Shown here: positions 33,740-47,300 of the stretch, piece by piece
Layout of the letters: every line of letters begins with the position of its first letter
How positions within the stretch are numbered: the stretch's first letter is position 1
Assembly: GCF_029784155.1 (NCBI RefSeq)
Contig: NC_073693.1
Coordinates: forward strand, 359,917,863-359,981,862
Length of the DNA stretch: 64,000 bases
Reading direction: 5' to 3'
From: Uranotaenia lowii
Lineage: Eukaryota; Arthropoda; Insecta; Diptera; Culicidae
Translations under genes and position numbers: made by a program
Notes under the pieces: generated by a model
What the model saw: only the letters and a program-made list of their open reading frames with translations
What the model was told of the DNA's origin: nothing
The model's database searches: none

Positions 33740-35092
33740 ATAAAAATAATAACAAATTTTATTATTTTTCGGGATTCAAACTTAACACATTAAGGACCGC
33801 GATAAAATCTAAGCCGTGAAACACTGAAATTTAGCGATGTGTATCGCTGAACCAAATTTCACAAAGTTAGTTTTCTTGGGTTACCGAAAGAGTTTGGTCA
33901 ATTTTGTCCAATATTGATTCATTGTTAAATTTATTATATTTCAGTTATGCTTCTAAGTGTAGCACACTTGCAGCGATCTAAAAACACGAGACATCTCGTA
34001 TTTGGTCCACAATGTGTTAAATTCTGTATGTATGTATGACATTGGGATCGAAATTATTGGAAAGCTTGTGATAAATATATATGTTGGATGCAAAAAATTA
34101 CAAAAAAAATCACGATTAAGTAATAGTCAAATTGAACCAGGCAAAATAACCAATCACCTGTGAAAGTGGTCATGTTTGTGAAATATGTAAAAATTGTAAA
34201 AATTATCAAAACAAAGTTCAGGATTTTGGAATGCCAATACGTATATGATATGAAATATTTTAAAGTAAAATATTAAAAAAAAGTCTTAATAGACAGAAGT
34301 AAGTAATGATTTTTTGTTTTCAATTTTAGGATTCTGAAAAAAAAAATGCAAATTGTTGTCAACTTTGATTCAATTTATTCTGTTTTAGAAATCCTCAAAA
34401 CTGAAGTAATTTTCTAATAGAATGTGCTGCTTTTAAACTTTTACAAGCGTTGCCGTTGAAGGTAGAATTGAATCAATCAGCTTCTGAAGACTTGCGGCAG
34501 ACAAATCAGTTACGCTCGACAAAACACGTTTCGGAAGTAATTAAACTTATAATTATGTATATCCAATCCCATCCGATGATAAGACTTCAAGGAACGGTCA
34601 TCATCATATCATTCTGACAAGCAATTAAAATTTGGAATGATGATTTCGTTTATTTTTGTTATTATTACTATTATTATTATCAAAAAGGTACGAATGAGAT
34701 TTAAACAAAACAGATGCTTTCGAATGATCTGTGACTCTTTTTCCTTTGCTAAATATAGAAAATCTATTAGAAAAAACTTTTCCTCTCTTCATCTATCACA
34801 TGTCATTTGTTCCGACCCGTTTGTTAATCTTTGTCGTCATCTTTGAACTCTTGTCAACTTTCACAGCGTTACGCCACACCATCTTCCAACAACATCAATC
34901 AGTTAACTTAATATCAACCTTTCGTTTTGAATGGAAACCAATTTTTCCTCGAATTGTTAATTTGGTACATTCCGGTTTAACATCACAGCACATTTATCGA
35001 CTTAACCGAAAGTATGAGATTATATTTACAGTAGCAAATTACTGGCGATTGGCAACACTGGCTAACGGCCCAGCGAACGTAACGCTCCGTTA
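33740..35092. other. Intergenic / 3' side of the receptor gene
   Basis: AT-rich sequence. A 148-codon frame at 34731-35177 (+) runs antisense into the receptor's last exon and lacks motifs; not called. The 3' UTR of the receptor must lie here, but I see no polyadenylation site I would commit to. Confidence 0.4.
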
Positions 35093-35374
35093 TCATCGCC
35101 AGCCGCCGGTGTCCAGACTTCGGGTGAGTCCGCCATCGACCGACGAGTCCAGCTCGTGCGGTGTCGGATCCGAGTAGAACGAGGGCCGGGATAGGATGAG
35201 CGAGCGTTCGTCTGCCAGCACTGCAAACTCGCTGTAGCTCGGCTGGTAGTAGTAGCCCTTGCGGGAACAGTTGGCACCACTGCCCTGAACTACCACCTCC
35301 GTCAGGGCGTTCTTGTGGTTATTGTTATTGTTGTACGTCTGGTGTTGGTGATGATTGCGGTGCGTTAGTGATTG
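35093..35374 (-). CDS. Receptor exon: C-terminal tail and stop
   Basis: Acceptor TCTTTACAG; 93 residues then TGA at 35095-35093. It has a His/Gln/Asn-rich start with five consecutive Asn codons, then a Tyr/Ser-rich segment suitable for phosphorylation. GC content is higher than the surroundings, as for the other exons. Confidence 0.8.
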   Translation of the reverse strand, partial: QSLTHRNHHQHQTYNNNNNHKNALTEVVVQGSGANCSRKGYYYQPSYSEFAVLADERSLILSRPSFYSDPTPHELDSSVDGGLTRSLDTGGWR

Positions 35375-38300
35375 CTGTAAAGAAAAGAAAAAGTAAGGTG
35401 AATTTCAAATGATCGATTTCCAATTTCCGATTTTGGATTTCACATGCCAGATTTCGCCAGATACAACCCAATTTTTAATCGCGCTTCTTGGGGCTTTTCA
35501 GCTATTTGATGAGGATCATTATATTTCTAAAGAATGCATTTGTCCCCTTGTATCGTTTGATGTAACTCAAGATTAAGCAATTCGCGTATTGACGATCGTT
35601 GGTGGAGCTAGCAATCGCTAGCGTAGAGTGGAACATTACAAGTACTTTACTGAGGAAGCAAATAAAGAAATAAACACTGAAACCTGCAATTTTAACAGTT
35701 TTTATAATAGATTCAGATACAGATAACAGAATCAGATTTCAGATTCAGATTTCAGATTCAGATTTTAAATTCAGATTTCAGATTCAGATTCAAATTTCAG
35801 ATTCAAATTTCAGATTCAGATTTCAGATTCAGATTTCAGATTTCAGATTCAGATTTCAGATTCAGATTTCAGATTCAGATTTCAGATTCAGATTTCAGAT
35901 TCAGATTTCAGATTCAGATTTCAGATTCAGATTTCAGATTCAGATTTCAGATTCAGATTTCAGATTCAGATTTCAGATTCAGATTTCAGATTCAGATTTC
36001 AGATTCAGATTTCAGATTCAGATTTCAGATTCAGATTTCAGATTCAGATTTCAGATTCAGATTTCAGATTCAGATTTCAGATTCAGATTTCAGATTCAGA
36101 TTTCAGATTCAGATTTCAGATTCAGATTTCAGATTCAGATTTCAGATTCAGATTTCAGATTCAGATTTCAGATTCAGATTTCAGATTCAGATTTCAGATT
36201 CAGATTTCAGATTCAGATTTCAGATTCAGATTTCAGATTCAGATTTCAGATTCAGATTTCAGATTCAGATTTCAGATTCAGATTTCAGATTCAGATTTCA
36301 GATTCAGATTTCAGATTCAGATTTCAGATTCAGATTTCAGATTCAGATTTCAGATTCAGATTTCAGATTCAGATTTCAGATTCAGATTTCAGATTCAGAT
36401 TTCAGATTCAGATTTCAGATTCAGTTTTCAGATTCAGATTTCAAATTCAGATTTCAGATTCAGATTTCAGATTCAGATTTCAGATTCAGATTTCAGATTC
36501 AGATTTCAGATTCAGATTTCAGATTCAGATTTCAGATTCAGATTTCAGATTCAGATTTCAGATTCAGATTGCAGATTCAGATTTCAGATTCAGATTTCAG
36601 ATTCAGATTTCAGATTCAGATTTCAGATTCAGATTTCAGATTCAGATTTCAGATTCAGATTTCAGATTCAGATTTCAGATTCAGATTTCAGATTCAGATT
36701 TCAGATTCAGATTTCAGATTCAGATTTCAGATTCAGATTTCAGATTCAGATTTCAGATTCAGATTTCAGATTCAGATTTCAGATTCAGATTTCAGATTCA
36801 GATTTCAGATTCAGATTTCAGATTCAGATTTCACATTCAGATTTCAGATTCAGATTTCAGATTTAGAGTTCTGATTCAGGTTTTATTTTTTTATCCATTT
36901 CTGACTTCGAATATCAGAACTATTTTTAACTTAACATTCTTAAGAAACCCTGGCTGGAACCGTAACAATAAGGATTACGATTATGAGAGTAATCTCTTTT
37001 AGCTTCCTACTGACACAGTTGAAAGATGTTTATCGAGGACGGGGAAAATCTAGACTATACCAGCTTGTAAACCGATATCAGTATCGCAGTAGTGCTCCAA
37101 GACTTACCTCCGTCAAGTGGCGCCTGTTGATCAGGGAAGAGCAGCCGAACCGAGTCGTCACGGTCTGGGGATATCCTCCTGTTCCTGGTCCTCCTGCTGC
37201 GGCACCTGTTCAAATGAAGAAAACGAGATAGGAGTGAGATCGGATATGACAAAGTTTTAACACAACAACTTTCCCCCGGTTTTATTATAAGCGGATCAAC
37301 TTTCTGAGACCTGTGTCCTGTGTATTTTCTTGTCCCGCCTGCGAATTCGACCTGGGCAGAATAAAATCCGGACCCCACAATCGTCCAAACAGAGATCTGG
37401 CCCCGGGAATGTTGAAGCAATCTAATAATCTGCCAAGAGAGGGCAAAATTTGAATCGTCCACAACGGAACATCACTTGGAGCACACGACGGTGAATTGAA
37501 ATGAATTTTTTCGCTCTCTTTTTGCTTCCCCCTCCAGCCAGGAGGATTGAAAGCAAATAATCTCATACAAATCAGCTACTAAATCTCGGATTCCAGTGAT
37601 TCGCGACACGGTTTTCCGGAAAGCAAGGTAATCGGATAGCTAGCTTCCGTCTCAACTTGAAAGAGAAAAATGTCGAGAAAGTTCTGTTTTTGAATTTGAA
37701 AGCTGAGCTTAACATCAACACTTGAAATTGTACTCAATCTTCTGCGTAGCCTACTGAGTGCCGGTGGCAAAATGTCAGTTCCACTTTAACATATTTTATC
37801 GCCAATCGATAATGCAATGTGTGAGTGTAAATTTATCGAAATGTCATGAAAACACCTAACCTCACAAATAACCGGAAAGAAAATGTAGTCGCTCTCTGCA
37901 CCTCCCCAAGACCTCAAAGCGAAAGCGAAGACGAAAGAGCGTCCGTGAGGCTCTCCACCCCCTCCTAATCCCCAGCAATTCTAGCGCCAATAAAAATTGC
38001 TGCTCCAACATCGCAATAAGCGGCTCTGCTACTGCTCCTCCTCCTCCAGAATCCAACCAACCGGGTTCCGTTTCCGGTTTGCGAGGATCAACTGTCAAAG
38101 CTTCTGTGTGTTCGGTAAATCCGACGCGAGGGTAAAGAAAAGCAAAAAAGACGTGTGCCGAGCTGGTACCTTAGCTTAGCTCCCAGCCTTCCTTCTCGGT
38201 GAAGTGTGCACGGATTTAGTTTAGTTTCTGTAGGTTCCTTTTTTGTTGTGTATCCCCACTTGGCGGGGAAGATTGTCAATAACATCCAGATCCAGTAGTA

Positions 38301-41300
38301 GAGAAGGACCATGTTTTGATTTCATTCTGGGAATACGGAGATATATCTTCATGTTCTTCTTTTGCTGCGAGTGCTGTGGCAGTCAGTGGATGATGGAGAG
38401 ATAACAGAACACAAAGCAGTAAAAGAAGTACATTCAATCCAATAATATAACTGGATTAAAATAGCTATCCCGTCCGATTCGGGGAAGTTTTTGATTAAAC
38501 CAAATAAATTTGATCAGTTACCCCGTCGCGGTTGACAAAGGAATGAATGGTGGAAGTTCCTAAAGAAATTAAATAATTTCCTTTATAAGGCCTAAGTACC
38601 AGTGTTCGGCACTAAAGCGCTAATCCGCTAATCGCTAATTAGTCCGCTAACTTTTTGATAGCGGATTAATTTTGCCGCTAAATTTTTGGGAAGCTAGCGA
38701 ATTAAAAAGTTCCGCTATTGTTTTTGTTCCGCTATTTGAAAACCGCTAATCCCATATATTTTTTTAATTTGTAGATCACTGCAGAAGTAGGTATTTATAC
38801 TTTTAGTCATTTATTAGGTCAGGCATTTCGAATGGTCTCAATGAAAGAGTGCGTACTAAAGTCAAATGATAGGAGTATTTTGGGTCACCTCACACCACAG
38901 TAACGCAGATTAACCAAGATGTGTATACAGCAGATGATTCGATCTGTCGAGTTTCAGAATCAGCCATGTTGATTGCTTCGTTGCGTTTGTATACCTTTAA
39001 TTCATAGAACTGCAGATACCTAAGCCTTTAAATTTTAGAGCATCGAACAATATCGAACTTTTTTACATCCTTCAATGGGTTTATTGTTTTAACTTAGTTG
39101 AAATATTCAGATTTCAAAAATTAGTTTTTTTTCATTTCACAGATCAGTTCATATAAAATTAGATGAAAAATCACCAGAGAAAAAATTGACATTGTAAAGC
39201 AGTATGTAAATTGAATTGTTCGTTTTGTATTCGATTTAGGTTCGAATATATATTGTATGAAGATTCACGTTTGGGAACGCTTCTATCATGACATGAGAAT
39301 CATACAAGTTTGGAAAAGGAGAAAACTGGTTGAAGATTTTAACAAAAAAACTATAATATGCTTGCAAAGCATTGAAATAAAAAAAACTTTAGATTCAACT
39401 ATAATCCATGCTATTGACAGTTAATTTTTTTGTGTTGTTTTTAGAAGTTTTAGTTAACTGTATTTGCAATTTCGGTGTAACATTTATACTGAACATTCAA
39501 ATAACACGAAATAAAAAAAAATGGTTTACATTTTTTGTTGGGTAACAGTTAGCGGTTAGCGATTAGCGCTTTAAGCTTTAAGCGATAGCTTTTTTAGCAC
39601 ATTTAGCGATTTTAATTAGCGATCGTTAACATTCACTAAGTTAGCGATTCAATTAGCGGCGCTAATTTTTCAGTTAGCGAAGCCGAACATTGCTAAGTAC
39701 AATTGATTAAGTCAGTTCAATAACTGACCACTAGTTGAATTATCGATTAGCGACGGCTTCAAATTTCATTGATTAGTGATTTTAGATTTATAGTGACAAT
39801 TTTATTGACAATCCAACGATTTGAAGAATTTCTTTTTTTTTTCTTTTTTGATAGGAGTTTAACCCGTTAAGGTCCTTCTTCCTCGTGTGAAGAATTGCGT
39901 TGCCGAGTAGAGGGTGATACGGTCAAAATTTGGTCAATATCAACTTGACGCATTTCTTTCCATTTTGCATTTGAAAAACCTGAACACCCCTCATTTTGAA
40001 GGTGTGTGTGTGTAGAATGTTGCTCATATTTTGATTTTGGAATTCACTCTTCAGTTGTCAAAATGCCGTCCAAGGAAGAAGAGCGGCGTATCAAAATTTT
40101 GCACGCGCATCGCGAAAATCCGTGCTACTCGCACGTAAAGCTGGCAAAATCGCTAAAAGTTGCCAAATCAACCGTTACAAATGTAATTAAAGTGTTTGGG
40201 TAACGTTTGTCGACAGCCAGGAAGTCTGGATCGGGGGGAAATCAAAAACCGGGAGCCGCTGAGACGACAAAGAGAGTTGCCGGTAGTTTCAAGCGAAACC
40301 CTAACCTCTCTCTCCGAGATGCCGCAAATAAGCTGGGTGTATCGTCCTCAACCGTGCATCGGTCCAAAAAACGAGCCGGACTATCGACTAACAAGAAGGT
40401 AGTGACTCCAAATCGCGATGATAAACAAAATACGACATCACTTCCATCTGTACCGTTGAGCCGTCAACACGTACGCCGGAGCATCGTATCGTTGCTGTGT
40501 ACCTGCAGGAACATTTTACATTATTTATTTTTTCCTTACCTGTATTTCAATCAGCACTTTTCAGTGCTAAAATTATTTTCATTTTCTTTTATTCATATTT
40601 TCTCTTTTCTTTCCAGCATGGGGAAGTCTTCGGCCGGCTCAAGGGCCGGAAGAAAACGGATTGCTGAACCTAATCCAGGGCCATCTGCCAAAAAAGTTGA
40701 AATTTCCAATTCATTCGATGTCCTTCATAACATCGGTGATGAGGAAATATTCATATTTAATTCTGATAAGAGTACTAAGAAACCTTCTTCTTCTTATACT
40801 CTTAAAAACGAAAAGATTCCACCAATAACGGTCACGATTCCTGACTTCAATGCCTTTCGAAAAGAAATCGTCACTTCCGTCAAGGATGTGAAGATTTCTT
40901 TTCAGATCGGTCGAAGGGGAACTGCTCGTATATTGGCGGAATCTTTTAATGATTTTCAAAAGGTTTTAAATTATTTGAATAATAAAAAACACCAATTTTT
41001 TACGTACGACACTAGAAGTGATCGTCCATTTAAAGTTGTACTTCGTGGTCTCACTGGCGATCAGACACCGGATGAGATCACAGCTGAATTAAATTCTTTG
41101 TTAGGTTTTTCTCCAATTCAAGTAATTCAAATGAGGAAAAGAACCAACACGAATAATATCAGTAGTGTTGGTTTTGCTCCTGAACTTTATTTGATCCATT
41201 TTAAAAAGGATCAGGTTAATAATTTGCAAATTCTTGAAAAGGCTCGTCTTATGTTTCATTGTCGAGTCAAATTCGAACCTTTTCGTAAATCTTCTACCAA

Positions 41301-44300
41301 TTTTCTTCAAAATATTACGCAATGTCGTCGTTGTCAAGCTTTTTGTCATGGCACTAAAAATTGTAGAATGAATGCCAGATGCATGTTTTGCGGCTCATTC
41401 GATCATGAAAAATCTAAATGCCTTTTTGGTGGTGATAAGCCAAAAACAGAATTTTTTAAGTGTGCAAATTGCGCAGGTAATCATTCCTCGAATTCGCTAG
41501 ACTGTCCCATCAGGGCAAAAATTATTGCTTCTAGGAAAAATCCCAAAGTTTCCAGAAAAGTTTCTTCTCCTCCTTCCTCTTTTTCGTCTTCACACGTCGG
41601 GCCGGCAAACAACCTGCCTGTTCGCATTCAGCCTCGGTCTACATTGGAATCACGGCTGGGTAATACCCGAAGTGATTTTAATGTTACCTGGGCTGATTCT
41701 GCGCCCCAGACTCGTTGTTTATCGTTCTCAGAGGTGGTTGAAAATGGGTTGCCCTCTTCAGGTTTAACTAATAAAAATGGGAAAAAACCAAGTCTCAACG
41801 TTCATGCGAAGGCTTGGGAAAATCCCCGAAATTCAAATACTTTTTCTTCTCCTTCCTCTTCTGATTCTAACAATTTTGTTGATTTGGGTGAGATTACTGA
41901 GGAAAAATGAAAATTATTGCATCAAAATTTAATGGAAATGATGCAACTTATGTTGAAAGCAAATTCAATGTTTGAAGCTTTCCAAACTTCTTTTAATTAT
42001 GCTAACAAAATTATTATGACTTTACGATTCCCTCATGGATCCAAATAGATGTTTAAATATTATGAATTGGAACGCTAGATCTTTGCTGGCTAACCAAGAC
42101 GAGTTCTTTTTATTTTTGAAAACTCAAAACATACATATTGCTGCCATCACTGAAACTTTTTTAAAGCCAGACAATAACTTGAAAAGCAATGCTTTCTTTA
42201 AAATTTTACGAAATGATCGACTTGATCGACAAGGTGGGGGTGTAGCTATTGTCATCAATAGTCGTCTCAAATTTAGACTTCTTCCTTCTTTCAATACAAA
42301 AGTCTTAGAAACAATTGGAATTGAATTAGAAACTTCTATGGGGAAAATTATAATTGTTGCCGCATATTTGCCTTTTCAATGTAGCGGTGAACAGAAAAAT
42401 TTTTTGAAGGGAGATTTACAAAAACTTACCAGAAATAAATCTAAATTTTTTATTATTGGTGACTTTAATGCAAAACACCGATCTTGGAATAATATTTCAT
42501 CAAATTCAAATGGGAATATTTTGTTTAATGACTGCTCTGCAGGTTATTATACTGTTGAATATCCTAATGGGCATACTTGTTTTTCTTCAATTAGAAATCC
42601 CTCCACAATTGATTTGGTTCTAACGGATTTAGGCGAGCATTGTAGTCAATTAGTTACTCATGCGGACCTCGATTCAGACCACCTTCCAGTAACATTTTCT
42701 TTATCCCAAAGTCCCATTGAAAACCCTTTAAAATCAACTTTTAACTTTCAAAAGGCTAACTGGGGCGATATATGAATTTTATTGAACGTAATTTAGATGT
42801 AAACGTTCCATTGAATTCAATAGAAGATATTGATTTGGCTGTAGAAAATTTGACAACTTCAATAGTCAATGCTAGAGCCGCTTCAATACCTAAAGTTAAA
42901 CATAAATTTAATCAACCTTTAATTGATGATGATCTTCAGTTTTTGATACGACTGAAAAACATTCGTCGACGCCAATTTCAACGAACTAGGGATCCTTATT
43001 TGAAATTAATTTATTGCGACCTTCAAAAAGAGATCAAACGTCGTTTAAATTTCATTCGTAATGAAAATTTTGCTAAAGCAGTAGAGGACATAAAACCCTA
43101 CTCAAAGCCATTTTGGAAATTAACTAAAATTTTGAAAAAGCCCCAGAAGCCAATTCCTACTTTGAAAGATGGGGATAAACTTCTTTTAACTAATTCAGAA
43201 AAGGCTCAAAAATTAGCCCAACAATTTGAGTCTGCTCATGATTTTAATTTAAACGTTGTAAGTCCAATTGATGCTCAAATTTTCCTTGAATTTGATGATA
43301 TTCTTTCTAAGCAAAATGTGTTTGAAAGTTCTTGTGAGACAAATATTGATGAACTTAAATTGATTTTCAAAAAATTTAAAAATATGAAAGCTCCAGGGGA
43401 AGATGGGATTTTCTATATTCTTCTTAAAAAGTTGCCTGAAAGCACTTTAAATTTTTTAGTTAAAATTTTCAACAAATGTTTTCACTTGGCCTATTTTCCC
43501 AATAAATGGAAAAATGCCAAAATAACTCCAATTTTGAAACCTGGAAAAAGTGCTTCAGAGCCTTCAAGTTATCGACCAATTAGTTTGCTTCCATCTTTAA
43601 GTAAACTATTTGAGAGAGTTATTTTGAATAGAATGATGATTCACATTAATCAGAATTCCATTTTCCCTGATGAACAATTTGGTTTTCGTCATGGACATTC
43701 TACTACACATCAACTTTTGAGTGTAACTAATATGATCAACGCTAGCAAATCTGAAGGTTATTCAACTGGTGTTGCTCTTCTTGATATTGAAAAAGCTTTT
43801 GACAGTGTTTGGCACAAAGGTTTAGTAGCTAAATTAGCTCGATTTGATTTTCCTGTATATCTCACCAAAATTATTCAAAATTATTTGACTAGCCGAACCT
43901 TACAAGTAAGCTATCAAAATTCATGCTCTGAAAGGACACCCATTAGAGCTGGTGTCCCTCAAGGCAGTATACTTGGGCCAATTTTATACAATATTTTTAC
44001 TTCTGATCTTCCTGATGTACCAGAAGGAAAAGGTAGAAGATTATTTGCTGATGATACTTTGCTTTCAGCAAAAGGTCGAAATTTACGGGTGGTACGCAGT
44101 AGATTGCAACAAAATTTAAATTCCTTTTTGAATTACTTGAAAATGTGGAAAATTTCTCCTAACGCTTCCAAAACTCAACTTATTTTATTTCCCCATAAGC
44201 CAAGAGCAAATTTTTTAAAACCTAATGAAAATCATTCCATAACTTTTAATGGGGTTTCATTAGAATGGTCTGATCACGTGAAGTACTTGGGACTTACACT

Positions 44301-47300
44301 TGATCGGAATCTTACTTTTAAAAATCACATTGAAGATATTCAATCTAAATGTAATAAATACACTAAATCTCTTTATTCTCTCATCAACAGGAAATCCCGG
44401 TTGTGTCTGCGAAATAAGATGCTCATCTACAAACAAGTTTTCCGACCAGCGATCATGTATGCAGTTCCGATTTGGTCTAGCTGCTGCGCGACGAGGAAGA
44501 AAGCCATCCAGAGGATTCAGAACAAGGTTCTGAAAATGATTTTGCAGCTTCCACCTTGGCACAGCACCGAAGATCTTCATCGGATTGCAGGCATTGAATC
44601 TATCGAAGAGATGGCCAACAAAATCATCTCCAACTTCAGAGGCAAATCGATGCAGTCTTCCATCGCAGAGATTCGTTCTCTTTATGTTTAGTTTAATTTT
44701 AAGATAGTGTTTAGTTTTAAGTATAAAATATTTTTGCTATTACAGGATGTTCTCCTACATTAAAAACTTGATTGCGCTCAGCAAATTTAAATCTTATAAA
44801 TAAATTTTTATAATCTAGTTACTTATAGGGCTATGAACAGTTCATTATTGAGCTGAACACCTAGTTTAATGCAATAATGTAATAATATAAGTGTAATCAT
44901 GATTTGATACAAATAAAGACATATTTAAAAAAAAAAAAAAAAAAAAAAACAAAATACGACGGTCAAACTGCGTGGTAATGGACGACGAAACATACACTCA
45001 GAAAAATACTCTTATATATGCCATAAGATTCTCTTATGAAGTGGCGCCATAAGAAAATTTAATGAAATTCATAAGATTGTCTTATGACGCGAATGAATTC
45101 TGAAATGAACACCTACTCCAACAAGAAATTTTCGCTTTTCATAAGATGGTCTTATGGAAACAGGAAATGTCATGTTTGGTGAAAATAATTCAAGAAATTT
45201 GATGTTCAAAACTTTAATTTTGTTATTCGGTCGACTTATTTCAAATTATATCACTATCAGCAGCACATCACACTCGGTACCAATAAAGTTATTCGGTAGC
45301 AACCGGTCCATTAATAAAATTATTTTAGACGGTGGTCAGCATGCTGAAAAGTAAACAAAAAAAAGTACTTGAGTAAATAAATGTTTCCAACGTTCACAAA
45401 AAATGATTTCCTTCTCAAACTTACCATTTAGAAGATCGAAATCACATTTAACTATTACAAAAACTTCTAACTCCACAACTAGTGAGTCCTTCGTATGACG
45501 ATGAAAAACAGACTAATGGAGTGAATGTGTTCATTATTTTTTCACAATGCCGCTTCTTGTGTTTTTCATAAGAACTTCTTATGAAAATAGAAAGAATTTC
45601 ATAAGACTCTTATGAAAACCAATTTTGCACTCTAAAAAGCGGTTCATAAGACGGTTCTTATGAAAATTATAATAAGAATTGGCCTGAGTGTACGTCAAAG
45701 CCGACTACAAGTAGCTTCCGGGACAGGAGTTTTATACGGCAAAAGGAAGGGGAAAGGTAGCAGATATTTTCAAGCACATGAAACTGTCAAAGTTCGCGAA
45801 GAAATATCTGGTTTGGCAAGCCATCTGTACCTGTGGCTTGAAAAGCAGCATTTTCATAGCTTCCGGGACTGTCAACCAAGAAATTTACGTGAAAGAGTGT
45901 TTGAATAAACGTCTGCTGCCTTTCCTGAAGAAACACGGTTGTTCCGTACTGTTTTGGCCGGATTTGTCATCTTGCCATTACGGTAAAAAAGGCCATGGAG
46001 TGGTACGCCGCCAAAAACGTGCAGGTGGTTCCCAAGGACAAGAACCCTCCCAACACGCCAGAGCTCCGCCCAATTGAGAAATACTGGGCTAATGTCAAGC
46101 AGAACCTAAAGAAGACCAAAAAAACTGCTAAGGACGAGCAGCAGTTCAAAGCAAACTGGCTTTGTGCGGCGAAGAAGGTGGACAAGGTGGCTGTACAAAA
46201 TCTGATGGCAGGGGTTAAGCGTAAGGCCCGGCAATTCGGATTTGGAAAAGCGGAAACCTAAAGGAACATTTTTCCTGAATTTTATACTAATTCAATATAC
46301 TTGAAAAAGAAATTTAATTTTTTAAATTAAATTAAATTTTTTAAATAAACGATTTCACCGATTTACACGCCTTTTCCCTTGACCAAATTTTAACCGTATC
46401 ACCCATTAATGTTCTAAAAAAAACTCCCACGGTCCCTCATAAATGCATACAAATGGACCTCAATCTTAAGATTGAAAGTTTTTCAATGGCTTTTACTGCC
46501 GTTTCAAGCTAAATTGTCCCATGTGAAAAAACGTGCAAAAGCAAAAAAACGCGATTGAAATTTCAGGTATATTTTTAATTTTTCTCTCAAACTTAAAATT
46601 CACCGTCAGTTTTTTCGTAGTGAGCAGTTAAAGTTAATCATTTTACAATGTTTTCTGTAAAAAAAAAACATTTCCTACAGCAAACGGAAAACTAGAGCCA
46701 AAAACGCTGTTACACTTTTGCGTAGAAACAGAATTCATACCGATGCATGCATACCAAAGTATAGCTTGAAGAGCAACATGAAAGCACGATTAAATGTTGA
46801 TTTTCCAACGACAAATAAGACGCTAAATAAGACAACATTAAGGTTGCATTCACTTTCATAGATCGGAAAAATGAGATCAACATGAAAGGGTGAAAACATG
46901 CACTGGTCAGCGATGGTAGCATGATTTGATATTCTATTTTCTGCGACGAAAAATTAAAAATCTCAAATTTATTTCAAGATGAGAACAAACCACGAACTTA
47001 GTCATTACCAGCAAAATGAGAGTATTACTTTGTTTTGACTTCTCTGTCATAACAAAACAACTCTGGGCATCATTAAGGTATTTTTATTTTTTTAATTTTA
47101 TTTCCATTTAGCCGTATGCCGAATACAAACAAAGAATCAAATTACTCGAGTTACTAAAAATTAATAAAATCGAAGGAGTTTTGAAAGCACAACGATGCTG
47201 AATTTTGGAATCACTCGACACCAAAAAGTTGCATTTCAATGTTTACCTACACTTGGCATAACTGAGATATTCACATATGAAAATGATAGCCAAATTAGGT

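Larger units (their letters stand above)
40437..44946 (+). mobile_element. Jockey-clade (Juan-like) non-LTR retrotransposon, near full length
   Basis: A 4.5-kb insertion bounded by the 14-bp direct repeat AAACAAAATACGAC (40423-40436 and 44947-44960), the left part of the second copy merging with the poly(A). Order: 5' UTR of about 180 bp, ORF1, spacer of 124 bp, ORF2 (endonuclease then reverse transcriptase), 3' UTR with AATAAA at 44912-44917, and a poly(A) tail from about 44927. It is oriented as the host transposon. ORF1 is intact and ORF2 has one break, so insertion is recent relative to the other relics. Confidence 0.92.
39910..46406 (+). mobile_element. DD37E (ITmDD37E) Tc1/mariner transposon carrying nested insertions
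   Basis: TIRs GGGTGATACGGTCAAAATTT (from 39912) and the near-complement ending at about 46404 are flanked by TA at 39908-39909 and 46407-46408. Without the LINE (40437-44946) and the MITE (44995-45690) it is about 1.28 kb, normal for the family. The transposase begins at ATG 40063; an in-frame TAA at 40201-40203 looks like a point mutation of a GAA codon. A second HTH is encoded at about 40290-40380. DDETY is encoded just before the MITE site, and the second catalytic Asp sits in [11 protein letters not shown] (about 45957). The final Glu is in ELRPIEKYW (about 46070), 37 residues after that Asp. A further stop follows the MITE and a frameshift lies near 45990; ends at 46261. A piece before the DDETY block also appears deleted. 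Non-functional. Confidence 0.9.

Noticed and set aside
34731..35177. 148-codon frame on the + strand
   Set aside because: It overlaps antisense the receptor's last coding exon and has no domain.
44260..44580. 106-codon minus-strand frame inside LINE ORF2
   Set aside because: Antisense shadow of the reverse transcriptase C-terminal region.
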